Shown piece after piece: positions 9,106-18,933 of a stretch of DNA of 64,000 nucleotides. Location: contig NZ_JAAJBV010000006.1 of the NCBI RefSeq assembly GCF_011392075.1, positions 124,001 through 188,000 on the forward strand. The letters are read 5' to 3'. Below the pieces are notes generated by a model. The model was given only the letters and a program-made list of their open reading frames with translations, was not told where the DNA came from and searched no databases. Within the stretch, counting starts at the first letter, position 1; every line of letters begins with the position of its first letter. Origin of the DNA: Flavobacterium celericrescens. GTDB lineage: Bacteria; Bacteroidota; Bacteroidia; Flavobacteriales; Flavobacteriaceae. Made by a program: the position numbers and the translations under genes.

Positions 9106-10421
9106 TAACTTCTTAATTTTTCTAAATAGTCGATTACTAAACTATGGGAAACTGTTGTGTCTTTGAAATAATCTAATACCTTTTGTTTTTCTTCTTTTGT
9201 TGCTTGATGTTGGTTTAAAATATTCATCAAATGCATCTTCATATGTCCTTGTTGAATTCCGGTTGTAGTTAGCGATCGTAATGCTGCAAAATTTTGTGCT
9301 AAACCTGCCGCAGCTACAATTTGCATTAATTCTTCGGCTGAAGGTTTTTGTAATAATTCCATCGAGAATTTTACTAATGGATGCAAAGAAGTTAATCCGC
9401 CAACAGTTCCAAGTGCTAAAGGAACGTCCATCCAAAAAGTAAAAATTCCGTTTTCAATTTTTACATGTGACAAACTTGCATATTGCCCTGATTTACTAGC
9501 ATAAGCATGGATTCCAGCTTCTACAGCTCTAAAATCATTTCCTGTGGCTAAAACTACTGCATCAATGCCGTTCATGATACCTTTGTTGTGTGTTACAGCT
9601 CTATAAGGTTCTATTTCTGCAATTTTTACTGCGGTTGCAAATTTTTGAGCAAATTCGACTGAATCGATACTTGCTGATTCTGAAAGTCGATCAACTGGAC
9701 AAGAAACTTCGGCTCTAACTACACAATTTGGCACATAATTACTCAGAATACTCATAATGATTTGTACATTTTTTTCTTCAGAAGAAAATCCATCAAAATC
9801 ATTTGCTTGTGATTCTAGTGTTTTTGCAAATTGTTCTAAACAAGTATTGATGAAATTCGCGCCCATGCTGTCTTTTGTATTAAAAGTTGCATGCAGCTGA
9901 AAATAATTTGCGATTTCATGTGTTTTATCACGCAATTCGATATCTAAAATTCCGCCACCACGTTTTTGCATATTTTTGGTGATTTCTGCAGTATCTGAAA
10001 AGAATTTTTCTTTAATATGATTAAAAAAAGCAGTTAACTTTTCCGCAGTTCCATTAAAAAGGAAATGCACTTGACCAATTTTTTCGGTGTTGATGATAGT
10101 TGTTTTAAAACCCCCACGTTCACCCCAAAATTTTGCCGCTTTTGAAGCCGCAGCAACTACCGAACTTTCTTCGATAGCCATTGGTATCGTATAACTTTTT
10201 CCGTTGATGATAAAATTTGGTGCTACACCATAAGGTAAATAAAAATTGGTCAACGTGTTTTCGATAAATTCATCGTGCAATTTTTGCAGATTTTCGTCAG
10301 AATTCCAATATTTTGTAAGACTTTCTTTTGCTTCTAATGGATTGATAAAATAGTTGTTTGTAATCCAATTTATTTTTTCTTCTTTAGAAAGTTTTGAAAA
10401 CCCTTTTACGTTTTGAGTCAT
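9105..10421 (-). CDS. hydroxymethylglutaryl-CoA reductase, class II
   Basis: 438-residue class II (degradative-type) HMG-CoA reductase, making mevalonate from HMG-CoA. Class II features are IEESSVVAAAS near the N-terminus (catalytic Glu), DSMGANFINTC (substrate site), and the NKGIMNGIDAVVLATGNDFRA stretch with catalytic Lys and Asp. The enzyme is soluble, without membrane anchor. I start it at ATG 10421 (MTQNV) rather than at ATG 10439, because a TATCTTTG -7 box at 10448-10455 would place the transcript start near 10442. Although annotated as degradative, in Flavobacteriaceae this enzyme is taken to feed isoprenoid synthesis by the mevalonate route, which fits the coupled GHMP kinase. Confidence 0.93.
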   Translation of the reverse strand: MTQNVKGFSKLSKEEKINWITNNYFINPLEAKESLTKYWNSDENLQKLHDEFIENTLTNFYLPYGVAPNFIINGKSYTIPMAIEESSVVAAASKAAKFWGERGGFKTTIINTEKIGQVHFLFNGTAEKLTAFFNHIKEKFFSDTAEITKNMQKRGGGILDIELRDKTHEIANYFQLHATFNTKDSMGANFINTCLEQFAKTLESQANDFDGFSSEEKNVQIIMSILSNYVPNCVVRAEVSCPVDRLSESASIDSVEFAQKFATAVKIAEIEPYRAVTHNKGIMNGIDAVVLATGNDFRAVEAGIHAYASKSGQYASLSHVKIENGIFTFWMDVPLALGTVGGLTSLHPLVKFSMELLQKPSAEELMQIVAAAGLAQNFAALRSLTTTGIQQGHMKMHLMNILNQHQATKEEKQKVLDYFKDTTVSHSLVIDYLEKLRS

Positions 10422-10447
10422 AGCAGTTGTAATAATCAAATGAAAAG

Positions 10448-10455
10448 CAAAGATA
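10448..10455 (-). promoter_or_regulatory. promoter -7 box for the HMG-CoA reductase/GHMP kinase pair
   Basis: On the minus strand this reads TATCTTTG, a perfect match to the Bacteroidota TAnnTTTG box. It lies in the 25-bp gap between the kinase stop (10465) and the reductase gene, giving a leader of about 20 nt to ATG 10421. No convincing TTG -33 element is seen. Confidence 0.6.
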
Positions 10456-10464
10456 CTAATTGCA

Positions 10465-13400
10465 TTAATTATGAATGCTGTTTATCCATTTAAATGTAGT
10501 TTCTTCAAATAAATTTTTATCTATTGGTTTTATGATAAAATCATTCATACCGATATCAATACATTTTTCTTTTTCTCCAGTAATAATTCCGGCTGTTAAG
10601 GCTATAATAATGCTATTTGGATTGTGTTTTTTAATTTCAATTGTGGCTTCATATCCATTCATAATTGGCATTTGAATATCCATAAAAATAATATCTGGAA
10701 GTTCTTTTTTAGCAATTTCAACTGCTTCTAATCCATTTGATGCTTCAAATACAGTACAATTTGGCAATTTGTTTAAAATGAGTGTTTTGGTTAACAACAT
10801 ATTAATTTTATTATCATCAACAACTAAAAACTTCACTTCATTCAAATAACTAACATCAATGTTTTCAGCTGTTTTTGCCAATTGTTTTTCTTCTGTAATT
10901 TTATTAAAATAGTTTTGAAGAACACTAAATTTAACAGGTTTAATTATGCTTTGAACATTTTTATAATAATTAATATCTGGAAAATCTGATGTTGAATTTT
11001 GCATTACTAGAACCATAATGTTTTTTACTTTTTCCAGCTTTTTTAGTAAACTCAATACGTTTTCTTTTCCTATGTATTCTAAATCTAAAAGCAGAAGTTG
11101 GTATTTGTTTTTTTCTGCGAATAACAATTCATCTAAATTTTCAAGTTTAATATTTTTTGATTTGATTTGATAAGCACTCAACATTTTTTGAATTATGCTA
11201 GAAACCAATGGATTATCTTCAATTAAAAGTGCTTTTTTGATGTAATTATTTTCTAAAACCAAATGATTATTGCAAAACTCTGCTTTTAAAATTAATTCAA
11301 AACTAAATACAGATCCAACATTTGGTTTACTAGAAATTTCAAGTTTGCTATTCATCAATTTTAAGAGGCTATTTGAAATTGTTAATCCTAATCCAGTTCC
11401 GCCAAAATTTCGCGTTGTTGAGCTATCTTCTTGTGTAAAAGCTTCTAGTATTTTTGCTTTGTTTTCTTTTTTTATTCCTATGCCTGTGTCTTTAACTGCA
11501 AATTTGAACTTTGATTCATCATCATTAATTACCGTTGCAGTTACTTCTATTTCTATTTGGCCTTTAGGTGTAAATTTTATGGCATTACTCAATAAATTTT
11601 GAAGAATTTGTTTTAATCTAATTTCATCTACCCAAACTGCGCAACGCACATTTTCATGAATATTTACAATTAACTCTAAGTTTTTTTGATGCGCCATAAA
11701 CTTCATCATATCAACTGATTGATTGATTATGCCGTGTAAACTAGATTTTTCTTTATCTATAATAAGTTTTCCAGCTTCGATTTTGGAAATATCTAAAATG
11801 TCATTGACAACGTCTAGCAAGGTTTCAGCAGATTGATTGACCGTTGCTAAATATTGCTTTTGAATTTCAGATAATTCAGAATTTAAAAGCAACTTACTAA
11901 AACCTATAATTCCATTTAGAGGAGTTCTGATTTCGTGGCTCATGTTGGCAAGAAATTCTGATTTTGCTTTATTTGAAGATTCTGCAAATTCTTTTGCGAC
12001 GACAGCTTCTTCGGCCGTTTTTCGTTCAGTAATATCTATTAAAACGCCTTCAATGTATGCTAGTTGATTGTTGATAACAACACCTTCTCCATATTCTTCA
12101 ATCCAAACGTAAGTCCCGTCTTTTTTTCGAAGTCTACAAGTAACTTGATATGATTTTTTATTATGAAGTGCGTTTTCTATTTTTTCTCTTACAGCTTCTA
12201 CCTCATCGGGATGATATAAATCTACCAATGAAACTTTATTGTTCATAAAATCATCTCGGTGATAACCCGTTAATTTTTCTATTTCATCATTCAAATAAAC
12301 TTTTGTGCGCGCTTTATCATATTTCACTAAAAATACTGACGCAGGAATATTATTTGCTAATAATCTAAATTTTTCTTCACTTTCTGCAATTGCTTTTTCG
12401 CTATTAATCCTAATAATTGTTGAAGAAATGTTATTAGCTAATGTCTGCAAAATACTTATTTCTTCTTCTGTCCAAATTCGTTCATTTTTACAATCATCAA
12501 ACCCAATAAATCCTAAAAATAAATCGTTATCAAAAAGCGGAATAACCAAGATTGAAATTATTTCTTGGCTAATTAATATATTTTTAAAATCACCTTCTGG
12601 AATATCTTTTGTGAGGTTTTTATACGTTTTTTTACTCAAAATATTCTCCATAAAATCAGGAAAAGCCTCATGCGGAACATCTTGAAGATCTGGGTTATCA
12701 ATTTCTTGCAAATCAGTTTCAGAAACCCATTCAAAACGTTGGCTTAATAGATTGGTTTTTTCATCATTTTCAAAATAATATAACCTGTCAACTTTTAATG
12801 TTTTTCCGATTAGCTCTATTGAGTTATCAAAAATGCTGTTTTTGTCTTTATGAATCAGCAAATTACTTGTTACTGTAGCAATAGCTGTTAAAATTTCATT
12901 CTTATATAGAATTTGCTTTTCGGCGGTTTTTCTTTTTGTGGTTTCTATTGCTAAAGCGATAATGTCAGCAATGGTTTTTGCAAAATTAATATCTTCATTT
13001 GACCAATATCTAATTTCATTAGTAGCTTCCAAACAAAAAATAGCTTCCAATTCTCCTGCTATATATATTGGAAAATCCAACAATGATTTAATATTATATT
13101 TTGGAAAATAATCAACATAAAACTCATTTAAAGCAGGATTAGAAAACACATCTGAAGCAATAATTATAGGTTCATGCTTGATTGTATCAAAATAATTTTT
13201 AAAATCTTTTTTATACAATGTTAAATCTGCATAATGCTTATCTTCATTATAAACGTAAATATTATGAAGTTCAATACTATCTATATGATTTTTCCAAATA
13301 CTAACACGGTCTATATTTAAACCTATCGCCGTTTCTTTACAAATATGTTGAATTATAGACTCTAAATCAGGAAAATTTAAAAAGTTCAACGTAGACAAAC

Positions 13401-14811
13401 GATTAGAAACTGCATTTAAACGTGAAATTTCTTCCATTCGTTTTTGTTCTTCTATCTCTATAGATTTTGAAAAAGTAATATCTCTAATAATGCATGAATA
13501 TCCGATAATTTCGTTGTTCTCATCTCTTTTTACAGAAACTTTTTGAGAAACCCAAAGCTCTTCTTTATTTTTCTTTAAGATTGGAAATTCTAACAAATCA
13601 TATTCATCTGTTTCTTGATTAATATTGTTAATATAATAATTCATAACAGATTCTCTGTAGTCAGCACGAATAAAAAAGCTGTAATTTTTTCCAATAATTT
13701 CATCGATTCTATACCCTGATAATTTTAAAGTAAATTTATTTACATAAGTAATCGTACCATATTTATCACTTTCATAAATAATATCTTTAGCGTTTTGAAT
13801 TAGATTTGCATATTTCCGTTCTAAGTTTATTTTTGAAGTAACATCTTGACCTGTTGCAACATAAATGTTTTTAGTATGCTTAAAATCGGTCCACTGAATA
13901 AACTTATAATCGCCATTTTTACACTTTAGTTTTCTAAAATAAACAGCGTTAGGTTTAAATTTAAGATTATAGTCTCCCGCTTCAAAATCTGCATCTTCAG
14001 TCAATGTCCAAAAAGCATCTCCGAGAACTTCTTCGGGTGAATATCCTAATATTTTACTCACTGATTCGTTGCAATACAATACTTTTCCTAAGTTATCTGT
14101 CGCAATAATAATCGAATTTGTATTGTCAATTATATCTTGCGTAAAAAGTAATTTTTCATTGTTTTTTACATTTCTTATAAATTGAGACAAATGAATTATT
14201 AATGTTATAAAAAGACAATTCAAAAGCACAATAATTACAAAAGTTTCTGTAGGCTTTTGATACAATAACGCTAATAGTAAAAGAAAATTCACAAACACAA
14301 AATAGATGTAATATGTAAATCTTTTAAATACAAAAAGCGCAAAGAATAAAATGAGAATATATTTAGAAAAAAGAATAAAATGGACTGGTTTAATAAAAAA
14401 ATTATAGCTAATAATTGCCCAAAGAATCAAGAAACAATAAGCAAAAAAGGTACTCGAATATTTTGTAATTTTTTTAAAAGAGGTTAAGGCAAACAGCAAA
14501 ATACAAATTGCCCCTATCGAATAACCTGAATAAAAGTTAATATCAATATTTATTTTAAAAAAAGTATAAAAAATTTCAGTTATTGGAAAAATTAAAGCTA
14601 AATAAAGAAAGTAAAACTGGTATTCTTGAGAAGATTGATTGGTGATTTTACTCTTAAACGTTGTCAAATCAATTTTTGAAGTTCGTAATTGATGAAATAA
14701 TAATGCTGCTAAAAAAACAATTAAAATAACAACATAAAAAACAACATAAAAATAAGAAGTACCAAAGCTTCCTGATAATAAACTAATATCTTTTTGTAGG
14801 GGTAATATCAT
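10465..14811 (-). CDS. hybrid sensor histidine kinase (7TM-like, PAS, GAF, two REC)
   Basis: 1448-residue membrane-bound hybrid kinase. In order: an N-terminal set of about seven hydrophobic segments (residues 15-215), two PAS domains (about 225-455), two GAF-like domains (about 470-630 and 645-815), a third PAS with PAC motif (about 830-945), a HisKA domain with phospho-accepting His959 in MSHEIRTPLNG, an ATPase domain with the GGTGLGLTIS motif, a divergent receiver (LIEDNP...LLLLDLEYIG) and a canonical receiver with Asp1378 in MDIQMPIMNG. It is orphan here: no response regulator gene is adjacent. The ligand is unknown; the PAS and GAF modules suggest small-molecule, redox or light sensing. 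A start at ATG 14811 fits the first membrane helix. Confidence 0.92.
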   Translation of the reverse strand: MILPLQKDISLLSGSFGTSYFYVVFYVVILIVFLAALLFHQLRTSKIDLTTFKSKITNQSSQEYQFYFLYLALIFPITEIFYTFFKINIDINFYSGYSIGAICILLFALTSFKKITKYSSTFFAYCFLILWAIISYNFFIKPVHFILFSKYILILFFALFVFKRFTYYIYFVFVNFLLLLALLYQKPTETFVIIVLLNCLFITLIIHLSQFIRNVKNNEKLLFTQDIIDNTNSIIIATDNLGKVLYCNESVSKILGYSPEEVLGDAFWTLTEDADFEAGDYNLKFKPNAVYFRKLKCKNGDYKFIQWTDFKHTKNIYVATGQDVTSKINLERKYANLIQNAKDIIYESDKYGTITYVNKFTLKLSGYRIDEIIGKNYSFFIRADYRESVMNYYINNINQETDEYDLLEFPILKKNKEELWVSQKVSVKRDENNEIIGYSCIIRDITFSKSIEIEEQKRMEEISRLNAVSNRLSTLNFLNFPDLESIIQHICKETAIGLNIDRVSIWKNHIDSIELHNIYVYNEDKHYADLTLYKKDFKNYFDTIKHEPIIIASDVFSNPALNEFYVDYFPKYNIKSLLDFPIYIAGELEAIFCLEATNEIRYWSNEDINFAKTIADIIALAIETTKRKTAEKQILYKNEILTAIATVTSNLLIHKDKNSIFDNSIELIGKTLKVDRLYYFENDEKTNLLSQRFEWVSETDLQEIDNPDLQDVPHEAFPDFMENILSKKTYKNLTKDIPEGDFKNILISQEIISILVIPLFDNDLFLGFIGFDDCKNERIWTEEEISILQTLANNISSTIIRINSEKAIAESEEKFRLLANNIPASVFLVKYDKARTKVYLNDEIEKLTGYHRDDFMNNKVSLVDLYHPDEVEAVREKIENALHNKKSYQVTCRLRKKDGTYVWIEEYGEGVVINNQLAYIEGVLIDITERKTAEEAVVAKEFAESSNKAKSEFLANMSHEIRTPLNGIIGFSKLLLNSELSEIQKQYLATVNQSAETLLDVVNDILDISKIEAGKLIIDKEKSSLHGIINQSVDMMKFMAHQKNLELIVNIHENVRCAVWVDEIRLKQILQNLLSNAIKFTPKGQIEIEVTATVINDDESKFKFAVKDTGIGIKKENKAKILEAFTQEDSSTTRNFGGTGLGLTISNSLLKLMNSKLEISSKPNVGSVFSFELILKAEFCNNHLVLENNYIKKALLIEDNPLVSSIIQKMLSAYQIKSKNIKLENLDELLFAEKNKYQLLLLDLEYIGKENVLSLLKKLEKVKNIMVLVMQNSTSDFPDINYYKNVQSIIKPVKFSVLQNYFNKITEEKQLAKTAENIDVSYLNEVKFLVVDDNKINMLLTKTLILNKLPNCTVFEASNGLEAVEIAKKELPDIIFMDIQMPIMNGYEATIEIKKHNPNSIIIALTAGIITGEKEKCIDIGMNDFIIKPIDKNLFEETTFKWINSIHN

Positions 14812-14938
14812 TCAATACTATTAAAATATCGTTTATAAATATAATTAAAAAAAATTAAAAACTTGATTAAATGAAGTTAAAAATATGGTTATTTGATAAA
14901 TTTTCACTAAAATTGGTGTTTTTTAGAACATAATTCTC

Positions 14939-17110
14939 ATGAAAAAATATCTTATTACGCTACTTTTTATTGTAGCATGCTCATTATCAGCTACTGCCCA
15001 ACAAAAAATTACATTAGAAGAAATTTGGGGTGGCGCCTTCCGTACCAAAGGAATGGACGAATTGAATGCAATGAAAAACACCAACCAATATACAGTGTTA
15101 AATTTTGACAGAGCTTCAAAAAGTTTTCAAATTGATTTGTATGATTTTGCTACTTTAGAAAAAGTAAGTACATTATTTGACACTAAAAATCATTCTGAAA
15201 TTACTTCAATTGACAGCTACTCTTTTGACAAAAACGAGAAGAAAATATTGATAGCAACCAATTCAAATCCTATTTTTCGCCATTCTTTCACAGCTGACTA
15301 TTTTGTTTATGACATTGCAACAAGAAAAGTAAGCAAATTCACAAATAGACAAATTCAAGAGCCAACATTTTCTGCAGATGGAACTAAAATCGCATATGGC
15401 TTTGAAAACAACTTATATGTCTACGATTACATTTCGGATGCTACAGTTACACTAACATTTGACGGTAAGAAAAATGCAATCATTAATGGAATTACTGACT
15501 GGGTATATGAAGAAGAGTTTGCATTTGTAAAAGCATACGATTGGAATATTTCTGGAAGCAAAATTGCATACATCAAATTTGACGAAACAGAAGTTCCAGA
15601 ATTTTCAATGGATTTGTACAATGAAGGTTTATATCCTACTCAAAATGTTTTTAAATACCCGAAAGCAGGAGAAAAAAATGCTGTTGTTTCGCTACACATT
15701 TATGATTTAAAAACGAATACAACACAAAAAATCAATTTAGGAAATTATAATGACTTTTATATTCCTAGAATAAAATGGACAAATGAAGCAAACACATTAA
15801 GTGTTCAAGTCATGAATCGTCATCAAAACAATTTAGATCTACACTTCGTAGATGCTACAACTGGTAATACAAAAATTGTTTTAAACGAAAAAGACAACGC
15901 TTATATTGACATCACTGACAATTTAACTTTCTTAAAAGACAACAGCTTTATTTGGACCTCTGAAAAAGATGGATTCAATCATATTTACCATTATGACAAG
16001 ACAGGTAAATTAAAAAAACAAATTACTAAAGGAGCTTGGGAAGTAACTAATTACTATGGTTTTGATGAAAAATCAGGAATAATATACTACCAATCGGTAG
16101 AAAATGGTTCAATCAACAGAGATGTCTATGCTATTAAGATTGACGGAAAATCAAAAGTGAGGTTATCTTCTAAAACCGGAACTAATAACGCAACATTTAG
16201 CCCTAATTTTCAATTTTTCATTAACGCCTATTCTAGCGCAACTGTTGCACCAACACACACATTAAACAATTCAAAAACTGGTGCGCTTGTAAAAACAATT
16301 ATTTCTAACGAAGCAGTTGAACAAAAATTAGCTAAATATGATGTTGCTCCAAAAGAGTTTTTTGTTTTAACAACAGAAAAAGGACATCAATTAAACGCTT
16401 GGATGATCAAACCTAAAAATTTCGACCCAAATAAGAAATATCCAGTTTTCATGTATCAATATTCTGGCCCTGGATCACAACAAGTTAATAACGATTGGAA
16501 TGGTGCTGATGATTATTGGTTTATGATGTTAGCACAACAAGGCTATATCGTAGCTTGTGTAGATGGTAGAGGAACAGGTTTCAAAGGAGCAGCTTTCAAA
16601 AAATGCACACAAAAAGAACTTGGAAAGTATGAAGTAGAAGATCAAATTGATGCAGCAAAAGTAATTGGAAAATATAATTACGTTGATGCTTCGAGAATCG
16701 GAATTTTTGGATGGAGCTATGGCGGATTCATGTCGTCAAACTGTTTATTCCAAGGTGCTGATGTGTTCAAAATGGCAATTGCAGTGGCTCCAGTAACTTC
16801 TTGGAGATATTACGATAGTATTTACACAGAAAGATACATGCAAACACCACAAGAAAACGCTAGTGGTTATGATAACAATTCACCTATCAATCACGTAAGC
16901 AAATTAAAAGGTAACTTCTTGTTAGTTCACGGAACTGCTGACGATAATGTACATGTACAAAATACAATGAAAATGGTTGAGGCGTTAGTTCAAGCGAACA
17001 AACAATTTGATTGGGCTATTTATCCAGACAAAAACCACGGCATTTATGGTGGTAAAACACGCTTACAATTGTACACTAAAATGACAAATTTCATTAAAGA
17101 AAAATTATAA
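14939..17110 (+). CDS. S9 family dipeptidyl peptidase IV-like peptidase
   Basis: 723-residue secreted serine peptidase. The signal peptide ends at ATAQ (about residue 21); a DPP-IV beta-propeller follows, then the hydrolase domain. The DPP-IV subfamily is indicated by the WVYEEE motif at 188-193, which holds the substrate N-terminus. The triad is visible: Ser593 in GWSYGGFMS, the Asp pair 668-669 in GTADDNVH, and His700 in DKNHG. Such enzymes remove N-terminal X-Pro or X-Ala dipeptides in the periplasm. It is followed after 26 nt by three peptide/proton symporters, so the unit would cut dipeptides off and import them. The 127-bp spacer before it is very AT-rich with no clean -7 box. Confidence 0.94.
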   Translation: MKKYLITLLFIVACSLSATAQQKITLEEIWGGAFRTKGMDELNAMKNTNQYTVLNFDRASKSFQIDLYDFATLEKVSTLFDTKNHSEITSIDSYSFDKNEKKILIATNSNPIFRHSFTADYFVYDIATRKVSKFTNRQIQEPTFSADGTKIAYGFENNLYVYDYISDATVTLTFDGKKNAIINGITDWVYEEEFAFVKAYDWNISGSKIAYIKFDETEVPEFSMDLYNEGLYPTQNVFKYPKAGEKNAVVSLHIYDLKTNTTQKINLGNYNDFYIPRIKWTNEANTLSVQVMNRHQNNLDLHFVDATTGNTKIVLNEKDNAYIDITDNLTFLKDNSFIWTSEKDGFNHIYHYDKTGKLKKQITKGAWEVTNYYGFDEKSGIIYYQSVENGSINRDVYAIKIDGKSKVRLSSKTGTNNATFSPNFQFFINAYSSATVAPTHTLNNSKTGALVKTIISNEAVEQKLAKYDVAPKEFFVLTTEKGHQLNAWMIKPKNFDPNKKYPVFMYQYSGPGSQQVNNDWNGADDYWFMMLAQQGYIVACVDGRGTGFKGAAFKKCTQKELGKYEVEDQIDAAKVIGKYNYVDASRIGIFGWSYGGFMSSNCLFQGADVFKMAIAVAPVTSWRYYDSIYTERYMQTPQENASGYDNNSPINHVSKLKGNFLLVHGTADDNVHVQNTMKMVEALVQANKQFDWAIYPDKNHGIYGGKTRLQLYTKMTNFIKEKL

Positions 17111-17136
17111 TAAACCAATAAACTAAAACAAATTAT

Positions 17137-18855
17137 ATGAGTGAAGTAGCAGCTAAACAAAGCCATCCAAAAGGACTATGGGTTTTATTTGGAACCGAAA
17201 TGTGGGAGCGTTTCAATTTCTACGGAATGAGAGCAATCTTAACATTGTTCATGGTAAATTCATTATTAATTAAAGAAGCAGATGCAGCCATTATTTATGG
17301 TGGATTTTTAGCTCTTTGTTATTTAACACCACTTTTAGGAGGATTTATTTCTGATAAATACATTGGAAATAGATACAGCATTATGTTAGGAGGAACATTA
17401 ATGGCAATAGGACAATTCTTATTATTTATTAGTGCTTCAACATTTGATTCTAGCATTGGAAGTGCAAAATTATTCATGTGGATTGCTTTGTTTATTATTA
17501 TTTTTGGTAATGGATTTTTCAAACCAAACATTTCATCAATGGTGGGAAGTTTGTATCCAAAACAAGAAAAAAACAAACTAGATTCAGCTTTTACCATTTT
17601 CTACATGGGGATTAACATTGGAGCTTTCTTAGGTCAGTTTATTTGCCCTTGGGTTGGAGATGTTAAAGACGCTGAAACTGGAGTTAGAGATATTTTTGCC
17701 TTCAAATGGGGATTCTTGGCAGCTTCAATTGCAATGATAATTGGAACAATCACTTTCTTCATGTTGAAAAATAAATATGTAGTTACACCCGAAGGAAGAC
17801 CAATAGGTGGTTTGCCGAAAAATAATGGCGCAGAAGACTTTGAAGAAGGAGAAACACAAACTGCTAAATTTACTGGTACAGCAGTTGGTACAGCAATAGG
17901 AATTTTTGCAGCTTTATTCTTTGTGTTTAGATATTTATTAGTGGGTGAATTCGGATTTTCGGATGTAGCAATGGGGCAATTGATTAAAGGAATTATTTAT
18001 CCATTTATTTATTCTGCAGGTATTGCTTTGGCTTACTTAATTATGAGTTCAGCTGAAAACAAAGTAGAAAGACAGAGAATTTGGGTAATTTATATTGTTT
18101 CGTTCTTTATTATTTTCTTTTGGGCGGCATTTGAACAAGCAGGTTCGTCATTAACTTTTATTGCAGACAACCAAACAGACAGGAATATTTTTGGATGGAA
18201 TATGCCACCATCAATGGTGCAAATTTTTAACGGTATTTTCGTTGTTATGTTAGCATTGCCTTTCAGTTTATTATGGGATAAATTAAGAGCTAATGGTAAA
18301 GAGCCAGTTTCTCCATTAAAACAAGCAATGGGATTGGCTTTAATCGCCTTGAGTTATTTTATTATTGCACATAATGTAAAAGATTTAGGTAACTCTGGAT
18401 TATTAGCAATCAAATGGTTAATGTTATTATACTTAATCCAAACAATGGGTGAATTATGTTTATCTCCTATCGGATTATCATTGGTGGGTAAATTAGCACC
18501 AAAACGTTTTGCTTCTTTATTATATGGAGTTTTCTTTATTTCTAATGCGGCAGGTTATGCTTTAGCAGGCTCGTTAGGAGCAATTATTCCAGCAACAGGA
18601 GATAAATTTCAAAAAGCAGAAACATTAGGTGTAAATCTTCAAGATGTTTTAGATAAAAAAGTTACGTTAACAGCAGAACAAGTAGCCTTATTTGAAAAAG
18701 AACAATTGCCAATGGAATATACCTCTTTTGGAGGATTTGAAATTCATAACTTATATGAATTCTTTATGGTGTTCGTTGTTTTATGTGGAATTGCCGCTGT
18801 TATTTTAGCCGTTTTATCTCCTAGATTGAAAAAAATGATGAATGGTATTACCTAA
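17137..18855 (+). CDS. peptide MFS transporter (POT family), first of three
   Basis: 572-residue proton-coupled oligopeptide transporter with 12 or more membrane helices. POT signatures are the proton-coupling ExxERF motif in TEMWERFNFYGMRA near the N-terminus and the PTR2 signature FYMGINIGAFLG. It is longer than its neighbour POT3 because of a hydrophilic insertion near the C-terminus (GDKFQKAE through PMEYTSF) between the last helices. It lies 26 nt after the DPP-IV-like gene and is followed by an intrinsic terminator before the second POT gene. Import of di- and tripeptides is the family role; specificity is not predictable. Confidence 0.94.
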   Translation: MSEVAAKQSHPKGLWVLFGTEMWERFNFYGMRAILTLFMVNSLLIKEADAAIIYGGFLALCYLTPLLGGFISDKYIGNRYSIMLGGTLMAIGQFLLFISASTFDSSIGSAKLFMWIALFIIIFGNGFFKPNISSMVGSLYPKQEKNKLDSAFTIFYMGINIGAFLGQFICPWVGDVKDAETGVRDIFAFKWGFLAASIAMIIGTITFFMLKNKYVVTPEGRPIGGLPKNNGAEDFEEGETQTAKFTGTAVGTAIGIFAALFFVFRYLLVGEFGFSDVAMGQLIKGIIYPFIYSAGIALAYLIMSSAENKVERQRIWVIYIVSFFIIFFWAAFEQAGSSLTFIADNQTDRNIFGWNMPPSMVQIFNGIFVVMLALPFSLLWDKLRANGKEPVSPLKQAMGLALIALSYFIIAHNVKDLGNSGLLAIKWLMLLYLIQTMGELCLSPIGLSLVGKLAPKRFASLLYGVFFISNAAGYALAGSLGAIIPATGDKFQKAETLGVNLQDVLDKKVTLTAEQVALFEKEQLPMEYTSFGGFEIHNLYEFFMVFVVLCGIAAVILAVLSPRLKKMMNGIT

Positions 18856-18884
18856 TTGTCAATAAAAATATTTTTTATATCTTT

Positions 18885-18920
18885 CAAACCTACAAGAAAC
18901 CCTTGTAGGTTTGTTTTTTT
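18885..18920 (+). terminator. intrinsic terminator between POT genes 1 and 2
   Basis: A perfect 12-bp stem (CAAACCTACAAG at 18885-18896 with its complement at 18902-18913) and a 5-nt loop are followed by seven T residues. It lies inside the transporter series, with no evident TAnnTTTG promoter in the few bases before the next start, so it may act as a partial terminator. Confidence 0.8.
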
Positions 18921-18933
18921 AATACAATAAATT

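Noticed and set aside
9142..9435. 97-codon frame inside the HMG-CoA reductase gene on the same strand
   Set aside because: An out-of-frame shadow; the main frame has full class II motifs in this segment.
10465..14811. Two separate genes (sensor and kinase) in the giant kinase frame
   Set aside because: The frame is uninterrupted with a logical domain order, no internal promoter box and a normal start at the first helix.
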